Assembly (NCBI GenBank): GCA_900551095.1
Contig: URUJ01000001.1
Span: forward strand, 1 to 64,000
Origin: an uncultured Anaerococcus sp.
GTDB taxonomy: Bacteria > Bacillota > Clostridia > Tissierellales > Peptoniphilaceae
Direction of reading: 5' to 3'
Length of the DNA stretch: 64,000 nucleotides
Below, piece by piece: positions 52,605 to 60,814 of the stretch. The notes below the pieces were generated by a model that was not told where the DNA came from, did not search any database, and was given only the letters and a program-made list of their open reading frames with translations. The position numbers and the translations under genes are program-made. Within the stretch, counting starts at the first letter, position 1, and the number at the start of each line of letters is the position of its first letter.

Positions 52605-54131
52605 TTATTTTTGTAAGACTGAATCGTCTGGTTTATCTTCTTCTGGTATCAAGGTATTATCAGCTGGTGAATTAAATATTGACTCTTCTGAGAAAGCCTT
52701 AACAGCCTTGCCAGATTTTCTTACATCAACGACTGTACCTGGTCCACCAACGCAACCTCCCGCACATGCCATACCTTCTATTAGCTTGCCGTTCATCTTG
52801 CCAAGCTTGGCCATTCTTGCAAGTTTTACACAATCTGCTAGACCCTCAGCCTTTTCTATATCAACCTTGGCATCTGGATTTATTTCGTGAATTCTTTTTT
52901 CAACAGCTTGGGCAACTCCACCACTTACCGCATAGTATCTACCAGTTTTAGAAGCGTCCATTATATCTTCTTCAACTTCTATTTCTGCTGGTTCTATACC
53001 TTTTGCAAGTAACATTCCCAAAAGCTCCTCGTAGGTAATTACAAAATCTATTACTTCTGCAACTTCTGGTTCTAGAGCTTCAAGTTTTTTAGAAATACAT
53101 GGTCCTACGAAAACTACTTCACAGTTTGGATCACGTTTTTTCATTTGTTTTCCTGAATAAATCATAGGTGTAGATGATTCTGATATTTTATCATTGATAT
53201 CTGGGAAATTCTTTCTAACCATGGACTTCCATGAGAAACAACAAGATGTTCCCATAAATGGAATTTCACCTTGTGGAACTTGTTCTAAAAATTCATGAGC
53301 TTCATTTAAAGTTGTAAGGTCAGCACCAAGTCCTACTTCGATCACATCATCAAATCCTAAAAGTTTTATAGCTTCTTTTATTTGTTTTGGACTTACATGA
53401 GCGCCAAATTGACCTACAAAAGATGGTGCAACTACAGCATAGACTTTTCTTTCTGATTGTAATGATTTTATTAATTGATAAATCTCACTTTTATCAGAAA
53501 TAGCTCCAAATGGGCAAGTTATAATACATCTACCACAAGCAACACATTTATCTTCGTCAATTTTAGCTCTGCCTAGTGGGTCAGATTTTATAGCCTTAAC
53601 TCCACAGCTTTCTGCACATGGTCTTTTTTGGTGGTTTATAGCATTGTATGGGCAAGCCTCTACGCATTTTCCACATTTTATACATTTTTCTTGGTCGATT
53701 TTTGCACCTTTTGCTGTGTATTCCACAGCATTTTTAGGGCAAACATTGACACATGGATGTCCTATACAAGCGTGGCATTGGTCTGTAACTGTAACCTTAT
53801 TTTCAGGACACGCTTCACAGGCAATCTTAATTACTTGTACTAATGGTTGATGATAAATTCTCCTATCCACATCCATCTCAGCTAAACCTTCGGTAATGGC
53901 TTCGGTTTTATCAGCAGTTCTTGCATCAAGACCTATACACATTCTAAGTCTTTCTCCCATTACAGCTCTTTCTCTAAAAATATTTTCTCTATAAGAAGCT
54001 TCTTCTCCTGGGAGAATATTGTAAACTTCAAGACCTATATCTGTAAGAGGTCTATTTTCATAGGCAATCTTAGCAATAGCCTCAAATGCCATTCTTCTAA
54101 TATTTAGTATGTCTATGTACGATTCTTTCAT
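52605..54131 (-). CDS. Putative [FeFe]-hydrogenase, group-B-like, with ferredoxin domains
   Basis: A 508-residue iron-sulphur protein. Cys motifs for several [4Fe-4S] clusters lie near 118-215 (CHACIGHPCVNVCP, CIKCGKCVEACP, CVACGRCIITCP). The C-terminal hydrogenase domain keeps the cysteines that hold the H-cluster: TSCCFSW (near 300), VGPCISKK (near 350) and EGMACAGGCVGGPG (near 455-470). The usual TSCCPxW motif has Phe instead of Pro. Group B enzymes show such departures, and their physiological role is open. It would take or give electrons to ferredoxin. H-cluster maturases (HydEFG) are not in the window. It follows the small Cys-rich gene in one operon. Confidence 0.82.
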   Translation of the reverse strand: MKESYIDILNIRRMAFEAIAKIAYENRPLTDIGLEVYNILPGEEASYRENIFRERAVMGERLRMCIGLDARTADKTEAITEGLAEMDVDRRIYHQPLVQVIKIACEACPENKVTVTDQCHACIGHPCVNVCPKNAVEYTAKGAKIDQEKCIKCGKCVEACPYNAINHQKRPCAESCGVKAIKSDPLGRAKIDEDKCVACGRCIITCPFGAISDKSEIYQLIKSLQSERKVYAVVAPSFVGQFGAHVSPKQIKEAIKLLGFDDVIEVGLGADLTTLNEAHEFLEQVPQGEIPFMGTSCCFSWKSMVRKNFPDINDKISESSTPMIYSGKQMKKRDPNCEVVFVGPCISKKLEALEPEVAEVIDFVITYEELLGMLLAKGIEPAEIEVEEDIMDASKTGRYYAVSGGVAQAVEKRIHEINPDAKVDIEKAEGLADCVKLARMAKLGKMNGKLIEGMACAGGCVGGPGTVVDVRKSGKAVKAFSEESIFNSPADNTLIPEEDKPDDSVLQK

Positions 54132-54161
54132 TTATTACCTCAACTAACTTTTCTTTTCTAT

Positions 54162-54464
54162 TTATTTAGATTTTTTTAATCTATCCCTTTCTGGTTTGAT
54201 TTTTGCATACATTTTTTCCATCAAAACTTCAGGTTTTGCCTTAGTTATGTACTCGTCATCTATTTTTATTATAGGCGAGTTTCTTTTGGCATCTTCCACT
54301 TCATCCATAATGTTGTCGTATACAACTTCTATTTCTGGAGCTTTTCCTAAATTATCCACTTCATAAACTATCTCAATATCTTTTTTTACAATCTCAGCAG
54401 AGTCATGTAAATACTCATTTCCGTGAGCTGTACATCTTGCACATGAACAAATAGTTACTTTCAT
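54162..54464 (-). CDS. Small CxCxxC protein, hydrogenase-operon partner
   Basis: A 100-residue protein that starts MKVTICSCARCTAHGNEYL. Its three cysteines (residues 7, 9 and 12) form a CxCxxC cluster at the end of the first strand, and the rest has the strand-helix order of a thioredoxin-like fold. It may bind an iron-sulphur cluster or shuttle thiols or electrons to the hydrogenase-like protein 30 bases downstream. I do not recognise the family. It is the first gene after a good promoter. Confidence 0.75.
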   Translation of the reverse strand: MKVTICSCARCTAHGNEYLHDSAEIVKKDIEIVYEVDNLGKAPEIEVVYDNIMDEVEDAKRNSPIIKIDDEYITKAKPEVLMEKMYAKIKPERDRLKKSK

Positions 54465-54493
54465 ACCAGTCTCCTTTTTATATTCTCACTATG

Positions 54494-54522
54494 ATTGTAT
54501 CAAATATAACGAATTATTTCAA
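54494..54522 (-). promoter_or_regulatory. Promoter of the hydrogenase operon
   Basis: Minus strand TTGAAA (54517-54522), 17 bp, TACAAT (54494-54499), 30 bases before the small gene. It shows the operon is separate from pst-pho. Confidence 0.78.
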
Positions 54523-54528
54523 TACAGA

Positions 54529-55842
54529 TTACACTCTATCATTTATAGGTATTTCTATAATAAAGGTAGATCCTTCTCCTAATTTACTTTCAAGATCAAG
54601 CTTAAAGCCTAGTGTATCAGCTATATGTTTTACTATAGACAAGCCAAGGCCTGTTGATTTTACCTTTCTGTCTCTTGACTTATCTGCTACAAAAAATCTT
54701 TCAAAAACTCTTTTTATATCAGAACTTGCTATTCCAATTCCAGTATCTTTTATAAAAATCCTTAGAGATCTATCTATAAGAATCGAAGAAATTTCGATAG
54801 ATCCGCATTCTTTATTATATTTTATTGCATTTTCATAAATATTAGAAAGAAGGTCAACAAAAAGAGATTTCACAGTATAAACTCTAAAAGATGATAGTTT
54901 ATTTTCTACGTGGATATTTTTGCTATCGGAATTTTGTTTAAACTTATTAATTATCACATCCATTTCTTCTTTAACATCCACATAAGACTTTGCCATATCT
55001 ATTTCCTTCTCATCAAGTTTTGAAAGTCTTAAAATATCGTCTATTATCTCAAGGAGTCTATTTCCTTCATCAAAAATTATCTGGGCAAATTTTTTAACAT
55101 CTTCTTTTTTAGCAATTCCTGTCGCAATTAGCTCTGCATACCCGTTTATAGAAGTAAGTGGACTTTTTAGTTCGTGGGTTACATTAGCAGAAAACTCCCT
55201 TCTCATTAGCTCTAATTTCCTAGTTTCCGAATTATCTATGATAATTATTACAAAACCCATATTATCACCATCATAAATCGGATCAATAAATATCTTCAGA
55301 TGATAAGAATTTACATCAAGCGACAAACTCTTTGACCTAGATAAAACACTTGCTTCCTTTAAGGCAAGTCTATATTCCTTATCATCTACTAATCTATCTA
55401 TCCTTACCTTCTCATCTATATTTAAAAAATTTTTTGCAGAGTCATTTATATGTTCGATTTCTCCCTTGGGATCAAAAACAATAAATCCTTCTTCCATATT
55501 AGTGGTAATATTTTTTAGCTCTTTCAACTGTCTTTTTAAAATAGAAATATCTTTTTCAAGCTTTACGTTTTTATTTAATAAATTTCTGTATATCTTTCCT
55601 ACATCCTCAAAATCTTCCCCTATATGCTTGAAATCATAATATTTATCAAATTTTGATATTTCTTTGGCATAGGCATCAAGTCTTTTGTCAATATATAAAT
55701 GAGAAGCTAATAATAAAACCAGCAAACAAGCTAACAATATTAGGCAAATTAAATATTCTTTTGTGTATAAACTAACAACCACAGCAAAAATAGTTGCTAT
55801 GGTTGTTGTAGTAATTAATGATTTTTTTGTTAATCTTTTCAT
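54529..55842 (-). CDS. phoR: PhoR-type sensor histidine kinase
   Basis: A 437-residue kinase with two membrane segments (about 10-50), a linker with a coiled coil, a PAS-like domain (about 110-215) and a HisKA/HATPase core. The phosphorylated His is in FSANVTHELKSPLTSINGYAEL (near 225-245). N- and G-boxes follow (NAIKYNKECG, IKDTGIGIASSDIKRVFERFF, STGLGLSIVKHIAD). It is the last gene of pstSCAB-phoU-phoP-phoR, and it shares the role of phosphate sensor with PstB and PhoU. No terminator is evident after it. Confidence 0.92.
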   Translation of the reverse strand: MKRLTKKSLITTTTIATIFAVVVSLYTKEYLICLILLACLLVLLLASHLYIDKRLDAYAKEISKFDKYYDFKHIGEDFEDVGKIYRNLLNKNVKLEKDISILKRQLKELKNITTNMEEGFIVFDPKGEIEHINDSAKNFLNIDEKVRIDRLVDDKEYRLALKEASVLSRSKSLSLDVNSYHLKIFIDPIYDGDNMGFVIIIIDNSETRKLELMRREFSANVTHELKSPLTSINGYAELIATGIAKKEDVKKFAQIIFDEGNRLLEIIDDILRLSKLDEKEIDMAKSYVDVKEEMDVIINKFKQNSDSKNIHVENKLSSFRVYTVKSLFVDLLSNIYENAIKYNKECGSIEISSILIDRSLRIFIKDTGIGIASSDIKRVFERFFVADKSRDRKVKSTGLGLSIVKHIADTLGFKLDLESKLGEGSTFIIEIPINDRV

Positions 55843-56498
55843 ATCTCTCCAAATTTATACCCTAGGTTTCTCACAGTCGAAATGTACTTACCTGCCCCCT
55901 TTAGCTTGCTTCTTAAGCTTGCTATATGAACATCAACAGTCCTTGTCTCGCCTTGATAATCATAGCCCCAGATTTTTAGGAGAAAATCATCTCTGGTGAT
56001 TACATTTCCTAGGTTGTTCATAAATAGATTTAGCATTTCAAATTCCTTGTAGGTTAAATCTATTTTTTCTCCATTAACTTTAACACTTCTTTTTTTGGTA
56101 TTGATACAAATATTTTTGTAGGTGAGATGATCTTTATCCGCCTTTTTTACTCGGCGTAAGATAGCCTTTACCCTAGATAAGAGTTCTAGAATAGAAAATG
56201 GTTTTGTTATATAATCATCAGCCCCACTTTCAAGACCCATTACCTTGTCAAATTCGTCGGTTTTCGCTGTAAGAATTATTACAGGAATATCAGAAAACTC
56301 CCTAAGTTCTTTTAGAATACTAACCCCATCCTTACCCGGAAGCATAAGGTCTAGGAGCAAGAGTTCGCAGGGATTTTCTCTAATTTCCTCAACTATTTTC
56401 CTACCATCTTCAAAAGTTTTTACAAGGTATCCTTTTTCTGTAAGAGCATAGGAAACCAAATTTCTTATTGACTTATCATCTTCAACTACATATATCAT
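55839..56498 (-). CDS. phoP: PhoP/PhoB-type response regulator
   Basis: A 219-residue OmpR-type regulator: receiver VEDDKSIRNLVSYAL and LLLDLMLPGKDG (Asp near 51), with Lys in TKPFS, and a winged helix with TYKEFEMLNLFMNNLGNVITRDDFL and DVHIASLRSKL. It should bind the Pho-box-like repeats before pstS. Its start overlaps the stop of phoU and its end overlaps phoR. Confidence 0.95.
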   Translation of the reverse strand: MIYVVEDDKSIRNLVSYALTEKGYLVKTFEDGRKIVEEIRENPCELLLLDLMLPGKDGVSILKELREFSDIPVIILTAKTDEFDKVMGLESGADDYITKPFSILELLSRVKAILRRVKKADKDHLTYKNICINTKKRSVKVNGEKIDLTYKEFEMLNLFMNNLGNVITRDDFLLKIWGYDYQGETRTVDVHIASLRSKLKGAGKYISTVRNLGYKFGEI

Positions 56499-57115
56499 TA
56501 TAACCTCGTTGCTAAATCTGCCATTCTTGCGAGTCTATCGCCAAGCCTTTCAAAGTATTTAAATAATAATATTTTATTTGATAATTCTACTGCATCTATC
56601 CTGTCGTTTTTATTTTCATCTGCTGCATAAGTTATTGCATCTACAAATAATTTATTATTTATTTCATCTTTTTCTATAGTGCTATGGGCTAGATCCTTGT
56701 TATTTTTCACAAAGGCTTCTATCCCATCTTCAACCATCTTCTTTTCGTTTTCTATAAATTTCTTAAGGAAATATACTTCTCTATCACTTACTTCATATGC
56801 TTTAAGGATATAGGCTACAGAATTTAAATGACTTGCTATTCTTTTAAATGTTGAAGCAAGCTTTATCTCCATTTGCAAAAGTCTTAAATCTCTCGCTACT
56901 GGTTGTTGAAGGGCCAAAAGCTCAAAGCAAAGCCTTTCTATACTAGCTGCCCCTCTTCTTATGTCTTCATAAAGTTCTATAACATGGTCTAAATTTTCGC
57001 TATTTTTATTATCAAGGTATAAATCAATCCTATCATATGAAATTAAGATTAGTTGACATACTTCCTTACTCATTTCCTTTATTGACCCTAAATCACTATT
57101 AAACCTAGTTCTCAT
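56498..57115 (-). CDS. phoU: Phosphate uptake regulator PhoU
   Basis: A 205-residue all-helical protein with the two PhoU repeats (each with a metal-binding D/E-rich turn such as ELYEDIRRGAASIERLCFELLALQQPVARDLRLL and KYFERLGDRLARMADLA). It signals phosphate status from PstB to the PhoR kinase. Overlaps both neighbours. Confidence 0.95.
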   Translation of the reverse strand: MRTRFNSDLGSIKEMSKEVCQLILISYDRIDLYLDNKNSENLDHVIELYEDIRRGAASIERLCFELLALQQPVARDLRLLQMEIKLASTFKRIASHLNSVAYILKAYEVSDREVYFLKKFIENEKKMVEDGIEAFVKNNKDLAHSTIEKDEINNKLFVDAITYAADENKNDRIDAVELSNKILLFKYFERLGDRLARMADLATRL

Positions 57116-57978
57116 TATCCAAACCTTCCTGTAATATAATCTTCAGTCCTCTTATCAGATGGGTTTTCGAATATCTTTTTTGTATCATCCATTTCTATGA
57201 CTTCGCCTGTTAGGAAAAAGGCTGTTTCGTCTGATATCCTAGCTGCTTGTTGCATATTATGGGTTACAATTACAATAGTATATTTATCCTTTAGCTCATC
57301 CATCAAATCCTCAATTGCAGATGTAGAAATGGGGTCAAGGGCACTTGTAGGCTCGTCCATAAGAATGATTTCAGGATTTACCGAAAGTGTACGGGCTATA
57401 CAAATCCTTTGTTGTTGACCTCCGGAAAATGATAGGGCGTTTTGGTCAAGTTTATCCTTAACTTCATCCCAAATTGCTGCAGACTTTAAGGAATTTTCTA
57501 CAATTTCGTCTAAAGTGTCCTTATCCCTAATCCCAGATAGCCTTGGACCATAGCTTATGTTATCATAGACTGATTTAGAAAAGGGGTTTGGTGCTTGAAA
57601 TACCATGCCAACATTTCGACGAAGACTTACAACATCCACGTCTTTTTTGTAAATGTCAGCTCCTTCTATTTCTATTAAACCTTCTATCCTGCACGAATCA
57701 ACAAGGTCATTCATCCTGTTAAAGCACTTTAAAGTGGTTGACTTGCCACAACCAGAAGGACCTATGAAGGCTGTAACCTTTCCCTTTTTTATATCCATAT
57801 TTATTTTTTTGAGAGCCTTGAAATCTCCATACCAAAGATCAAGGTCCTTTACCAAAATTGCAGTGCCCTTATCTTCTACTTTTCTTTGTGATAGTATAGA
57901 TTTATTTTTTTTATTTATTTTTTGAACCTTTTCGAAGATTTCATCTTCAAATTGGCTTTTTTCTTTTATTTTTTCCAT
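57115..57978 (-). CDS. pstB: Phosphate ABC transporter ATPase PstB
   Basis: PstB, 287 residues. Walker A IGPSGCGKSTTLKCFNRMNDL near 73-93, Q-loop VFQAPNPFSKSVYDNISYG, signature LSFSGGQQQRICIARTL, Walker B ILMDEPTSALDP and H-loop VIVTHNMQQ are complete. An unusually long lysine-rich N-terminal extension of about 38 residues precedes the domain, compared with typical PstB; a later start is possible, but no better RBS is evident. Follows pstA after eight bases. Confidence 0.96.
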   Translation of the reverse strand: MEKIKEKSQFEDEIFEKVQKINKKNKSILSQRKVEDKGTAILVKDLDLWYGDFKALKKINMDIKKGKVTAFIGPSGCGKSTTLKCFNRMNDLVDSCRIEGLIEIEGADIYKKDVDVVSLRRNVGMVFQAPNPFSKSVYDNISYGPRLSGIRDKDTLDEIVENSLKSAAIWDEVKDKLDQNALSFSGGQQQRICIARTLSVNPEIILMDEPTSALDPISTSAIEDLMDELKDKYTIVIVTHNMQQAARISDETAFFLTGEVIEMDDTKKIFENPSDKRTEDYITGRFG

Positions 57979-57986
57979 TATTGCTC

Positions 57987-58802
57987 CTAAGATTTTACAA
58001 TTTTTTTACTAATCTTTGTAGATATAAAGTTGATTAAGATTACAAAAATTAATAGTAAGACAGCTGTAGCATAGGCTTCATTGACATGAAATCCTTCACT
58101 TGATAAGACGTACATGTGGACAGCCATTGTTCTCGCTGATTTAAATAATCCATTTGGAATATTTGGTACAGAGCCCATAGTAAATATTAGGGCAGCTGAT
58201 TCGCCTACAATCCTACCTGTTGATAGGAAAATTCCGCCAAGAATTCCATCCATTGCATCTGGTAATACTACCTTAAAGATTGTTTGGATTTTTGTTGCTC
58301 CAAGTGCAAGTGATGCGTGGGCCTGGAGCGGATTTACTGTAAGGATTGCTTCTTCTGTTGTCCTTATAATAGTAGGCAAAACCATAATTGCTACGGTAAG
58401 ACATCCTGCAAGGAGAGAATATTGCATGCCAAGACCTTTACCACTTGATGATACAAAAAACAAGTACCCAAACAAACCAAATACAATAGATGGTATTGAA
58501 GATAGGATTTCTGTCGAAAACCTAACAGACTTGATTAAAAACTTATTTTTCGCATAGTTTGATAGGTAGATTGCCGTAAAAATCCCTATTGGAAGTGCAA
58601 ATAACAAGGTTAGTACAATTGTCATAAGGGTTGTAATTAGGGCAGGCATTAGAGAAACATTCTCTGATGAATAGGAAAGCGCAAACAAGCCTGGACTAAT
58701 ATTTGGAATTCCCTTTATTAAAATATAGGCAATAATTATCCCAGACACAGCATATCCAAGAATCGTGAAAAACATTATTAAGCCTTTATATAATTTACTC
58801 AT
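57987..58802 (-). CDS. pstA: Phosphate ABC transporter permease PstA
   Basis: A 271-residue inner membrane permease with six segments. The conserved EAA-like loop to PstB is ALGATKIQTIFKVVLPDAMDGILGGI near 165-190. Family membership is certain from order and motif; with PstC it forms the phosphate channel. Confidence 0.95.
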   Translation of the reverse strand: MSKLYKGLIMFFTILGYAVSGIIIAYILIKGIPNISPGLFALSYSSENVSLMPALITTLMTIVLTLLFALPIGIFTAIYLSNYAKNKFLIKSVRFSTEILSSIPSIVFGLFGYLFFVSSSGKGLGMQYSLLAGCLTVAIMVLPTIIRTTEEAILTVNPLQAHASLALGATKIQTIFKVVLPDAMDGILGGIFLSTGRIVGESAALIFTMGSVPNIPNGLFKSARTMAVHMYVLSSEGFHVNEAYATAVLLLIFVILINFISTKISKKIVKS

Positions 58803-58808
58803 ATCTTT

Positions 58809-59672
58809 CTATAACCTTTCTTCGGTTTTACTTCTGATAATATTAAAGATAATATTAATTATCAGGATAAAAACGAATAAAACCATACCTGTTGCAATAA
58901 GGGCCTGCCTGTGCATACCAGCTGCATAACCCATTTCAAGAACGATATTGGTTGTAAGTGTCCTTACGCCCTTAAAAATAGAAGATGGCATCATTGGTTG
59001 ATTGCCTATTACAAGATAAACTGCCATGGTTTCACCGATTGCCCTACCTATAGCAAGGATAATTGAAGAAAAGATACCAGATTTGGCATAAGGGACCATT
59101 ACCTTATATATTGTTTCTTCTTTTGTTGCCCCTAGGGCAAGAGATCCTGTCATGAAGGTCTCTGGCACTTGCCTTAGAGAGTTTTCAGAAATATTTACCA
59201 TGGTAGGAAGAATCATTACAGCAAGAAGAATCGATGCTGTTAGCATGTTCATTCCGCTTTTTATATCAAATAAGTCCTTGATAAGAGGAACTAGAACCAT
59301 CATGGCAAAGAAACCATATACTACTGATGGGACTGCTGCCATAAGGTTTATGATAGACTTTAAAAATCCGTAAGATTTTTTTGCATAATAAGCCATAAAT
59401 ATTGAAATAGCGAGCCCAAATGGGAGGGCTATTAGGGTTGATAAAAAGGTTACGATAACTGATCCTACTATCATTGGCTTGATACCAAATTTAGGGTTGC
59501 CTGCAGTTGGTTTCCAAACCTTGCCGGTTATGAATTTTAAAAGTCCGTATTCATTTACAAACTTAATTCCTTCAGAAAATATGAAGTAAATTATAAGAAG
59601 TATCAGAAATACGGACAATACTGCAGACAAGAGGAAAATTATCTCACCGATTTTTTCTCTTATCTTTGTCAT
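58809..59672 (-). CDS. pstC: Phosphate ABC transporter permease PstC
   Basis: A 287-residue permease with six membrane segments and the EAA-loop ALGATKEETIYKVMVPYAKSGIFSSI (near 178-203). The N-terminal periplasmic loop includes FITGKVWKPTAGNPKFGI, a usual PstC pattern. Adjoins pstS and pstA within a few bases. Confidence 0.95.
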   Translation of the reverse strand: MTKIREKIGEIIFLLSAVLSVFLILLIIYFIFSEGIKFVNEYGLLKFITGKVWKPTAGNPKFGIKPMIVGSVIVTFLSTLIALPFGLAISIFMAYYAKKSYGFLKSIINLMAAVPSVVYGFFAMMVLVPLIKDLFDIKSGMNMLTASILLAVMILPTMVNISENSLRQVPETFMTGSLALGATKEETIYKVMVPYAKSGIFSSIILAIGRAIGETMAVYLVIGNQPMMPSSIFKGVRTLTTNIVLEMGYAAGMHRQALIATGMVLFVFILIINIIFNIIRSKTEERL

Positions 59673-59673
59673 A

Positions 59674-60636
59674 TTATTTTCCTAGTTCACTTGTATTTGT
59701 TATCTCACCCTTAAAGATTTGTTTAAGTTCGTCGATAGTTAAATCTTCTACCTTACTTTCTGGGTTTACTACTACTGCAATACCATCTGTTGCAATTACT
59801 TCTACAGCAAGTTTTTCTTTTTCTTCATCTTTTAGTTCTCTTGAAGCCATTGCTATATCAGCTGCTCCATCTATTACTGCCTCTATACCTGCAGATGAAC
59901 CTGTTGATTGGATTTCTATTGTAGCATCTGGGTTTAGCTCTTGGTATTTTTCTGCCATTTTTTCCATAAGTGGTGTTACAGATGTTGAACCTGCTACTGT
60001 AAGTTTGCCAGAAACTTTCCCAGCTTCATATGTTTCTTTATCTTGAATTGGAACATAGCCTTCATCTAGGGTAAGCTTTTGAGCATCTTCTGATAGACAG
60101 AATTTTAAAAAGTCTTTAGCTAAATCATTTAACTCAGCTTCTTTGTATGCTAGGTTAAATGGTCTAGAAATTTTATATGAACCATTTACTATGTTTTCTT
60201 CTGTAGCTTCTACGCCTTCGATTTTGACTGCTTTTACAGTATCGTTTAGTGAACCTAGTGAAATGTAGCCGATTGCTTGAGCATCCTGGCTTACTGTTTG
60301 CATTACTCCGTTGGTTGAATTTTGAACGATAGCATCTTGTGTTGTCATATCTTCTTTTTCGCCGTCAACTTCTTCTTCAAGACCAACAAGTTCGATAAAA
60401 GCTCCTCTTGTGCCTGAGCCGTCTTCGCGAGATACTACTGTGAAATCATAGTCTTCTGCGTTTGCAGTTTCAGTTGTTTCTTCCTTTTCTTCTTTAGGTG
60501 CTTCTTGTGTTTCAGATGTTTCAGTAGTTGTTGTCTCTGCTGATTTTTCTTCTGCCTTTTCATCTTTTCCACATCCAGCTAGGATTAGTCCTAGGGAAAG
60601 AGTTGCTGCTAAAATTTTGTTAATTTTTATTTTCAT
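59674..60636 (-). CDS. pstS: Phosphate-binding lipoprotein PstS, halves in permuted order
   Basis: A 320-residue lipoprotein. The signal MKIKINKILAATLSLGLILAGC ends in the lipobox LAGC (Cys 22), followed by a Glu/Thr linker to about 65. The next segment, VVSREDGSGTRGAFIELVG through GYISLGSL to ISRPF and EGYVPI (about 68-205), is normally the second half of PstS. After it comes LTVAGSTSVTPLMEKM, QSTGSSAGIEAVIDGAADIAMASRELKDEEK and IATDGIAVVVNPESKVEDLTIDELKQIFKGEITN (about 212-320), normally the first half. The phosphate-binding loops (GSTS, GSSAG, GSGTR) are all kept. Heads pstSCAB-phoU-phoPR and has the Pho box upstream. Confidence 0.94.
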   Translation of the reverse strand: MKIKINKILAATLSLGLILAGCGKDEKAEEKSAETTTTETSETQEAPKEEKEETTETANAEDYDFTVVSREDGSGTRGAFIELVGLEEEVDGEKEDMTTQDAIVQNSTNGVMQTVSQDAQAIGYISLGSLNDTVKAVKIEGVEATEENIVNGSYKISRPFNLAYKEAELNDLAKDFLKFCLSEDAQKLTLDEGYVPIQDKETYEAGKVSGKLTVAGSTSVTPLMEKMAEKYQELNPDATIEIQSTGSSAGIEAVIDGAADIAMASRELKDEEKEKLAVEVIATDGIAVVVNPESKVEDLTIDELKQIFKGEITNTSELGK

Positions 60637-60694
60637 TATTATCTCCTTAAGTTTTTAACTTTAAGTATATGATACTAAGTGATTATTTGATAGG

Positions 60695-60722
60695 TTTTAA
60701 GGATTTGTAAAAGATTTGTAAA
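60695..60722 (-). promoter_or_regulatory. Pho-box-like repeat before pstS
   Basis: Minus strand TTTACA (60717-60722), TTTACA (60706-60711) and TTAAAA (60695-60700), each 11 bases from the next, match the Bacillus PhoP pattern of TTnACA hexamers on an 11-base period. A TATACT box is about 40 bases further on, with no clear -35, as usual for activated Pho promoters. Confidence 0.75.
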
Positions 60723-60737
60723 ATAAAAAGTAAAACG

Positions 60738-60776
60738 TAAAAACAGACCTAAAGCAAAATACTTTAAGTCTGTTTT
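60738..60776 (-). terminator. Terminator of the radical SAM gene
   Basis: Long hairpin AAAACAGACTTAAAG/CTTTAGGTCTGTTTT on the minus strand with a seven-base loop, followed by TT. It also isolates pstS from read-through. Confidence 0.85.
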
Positions 60777-60814
60777 ACCGAGAATTATAAATGAAGGTTT
60801 AATCTTTGATTTAA

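Noticed and set aside
58114..58557. A 147-codon plus-strand open frame
   Set aside because: Antisense to pstA, which has clear motifs and fits its operon.
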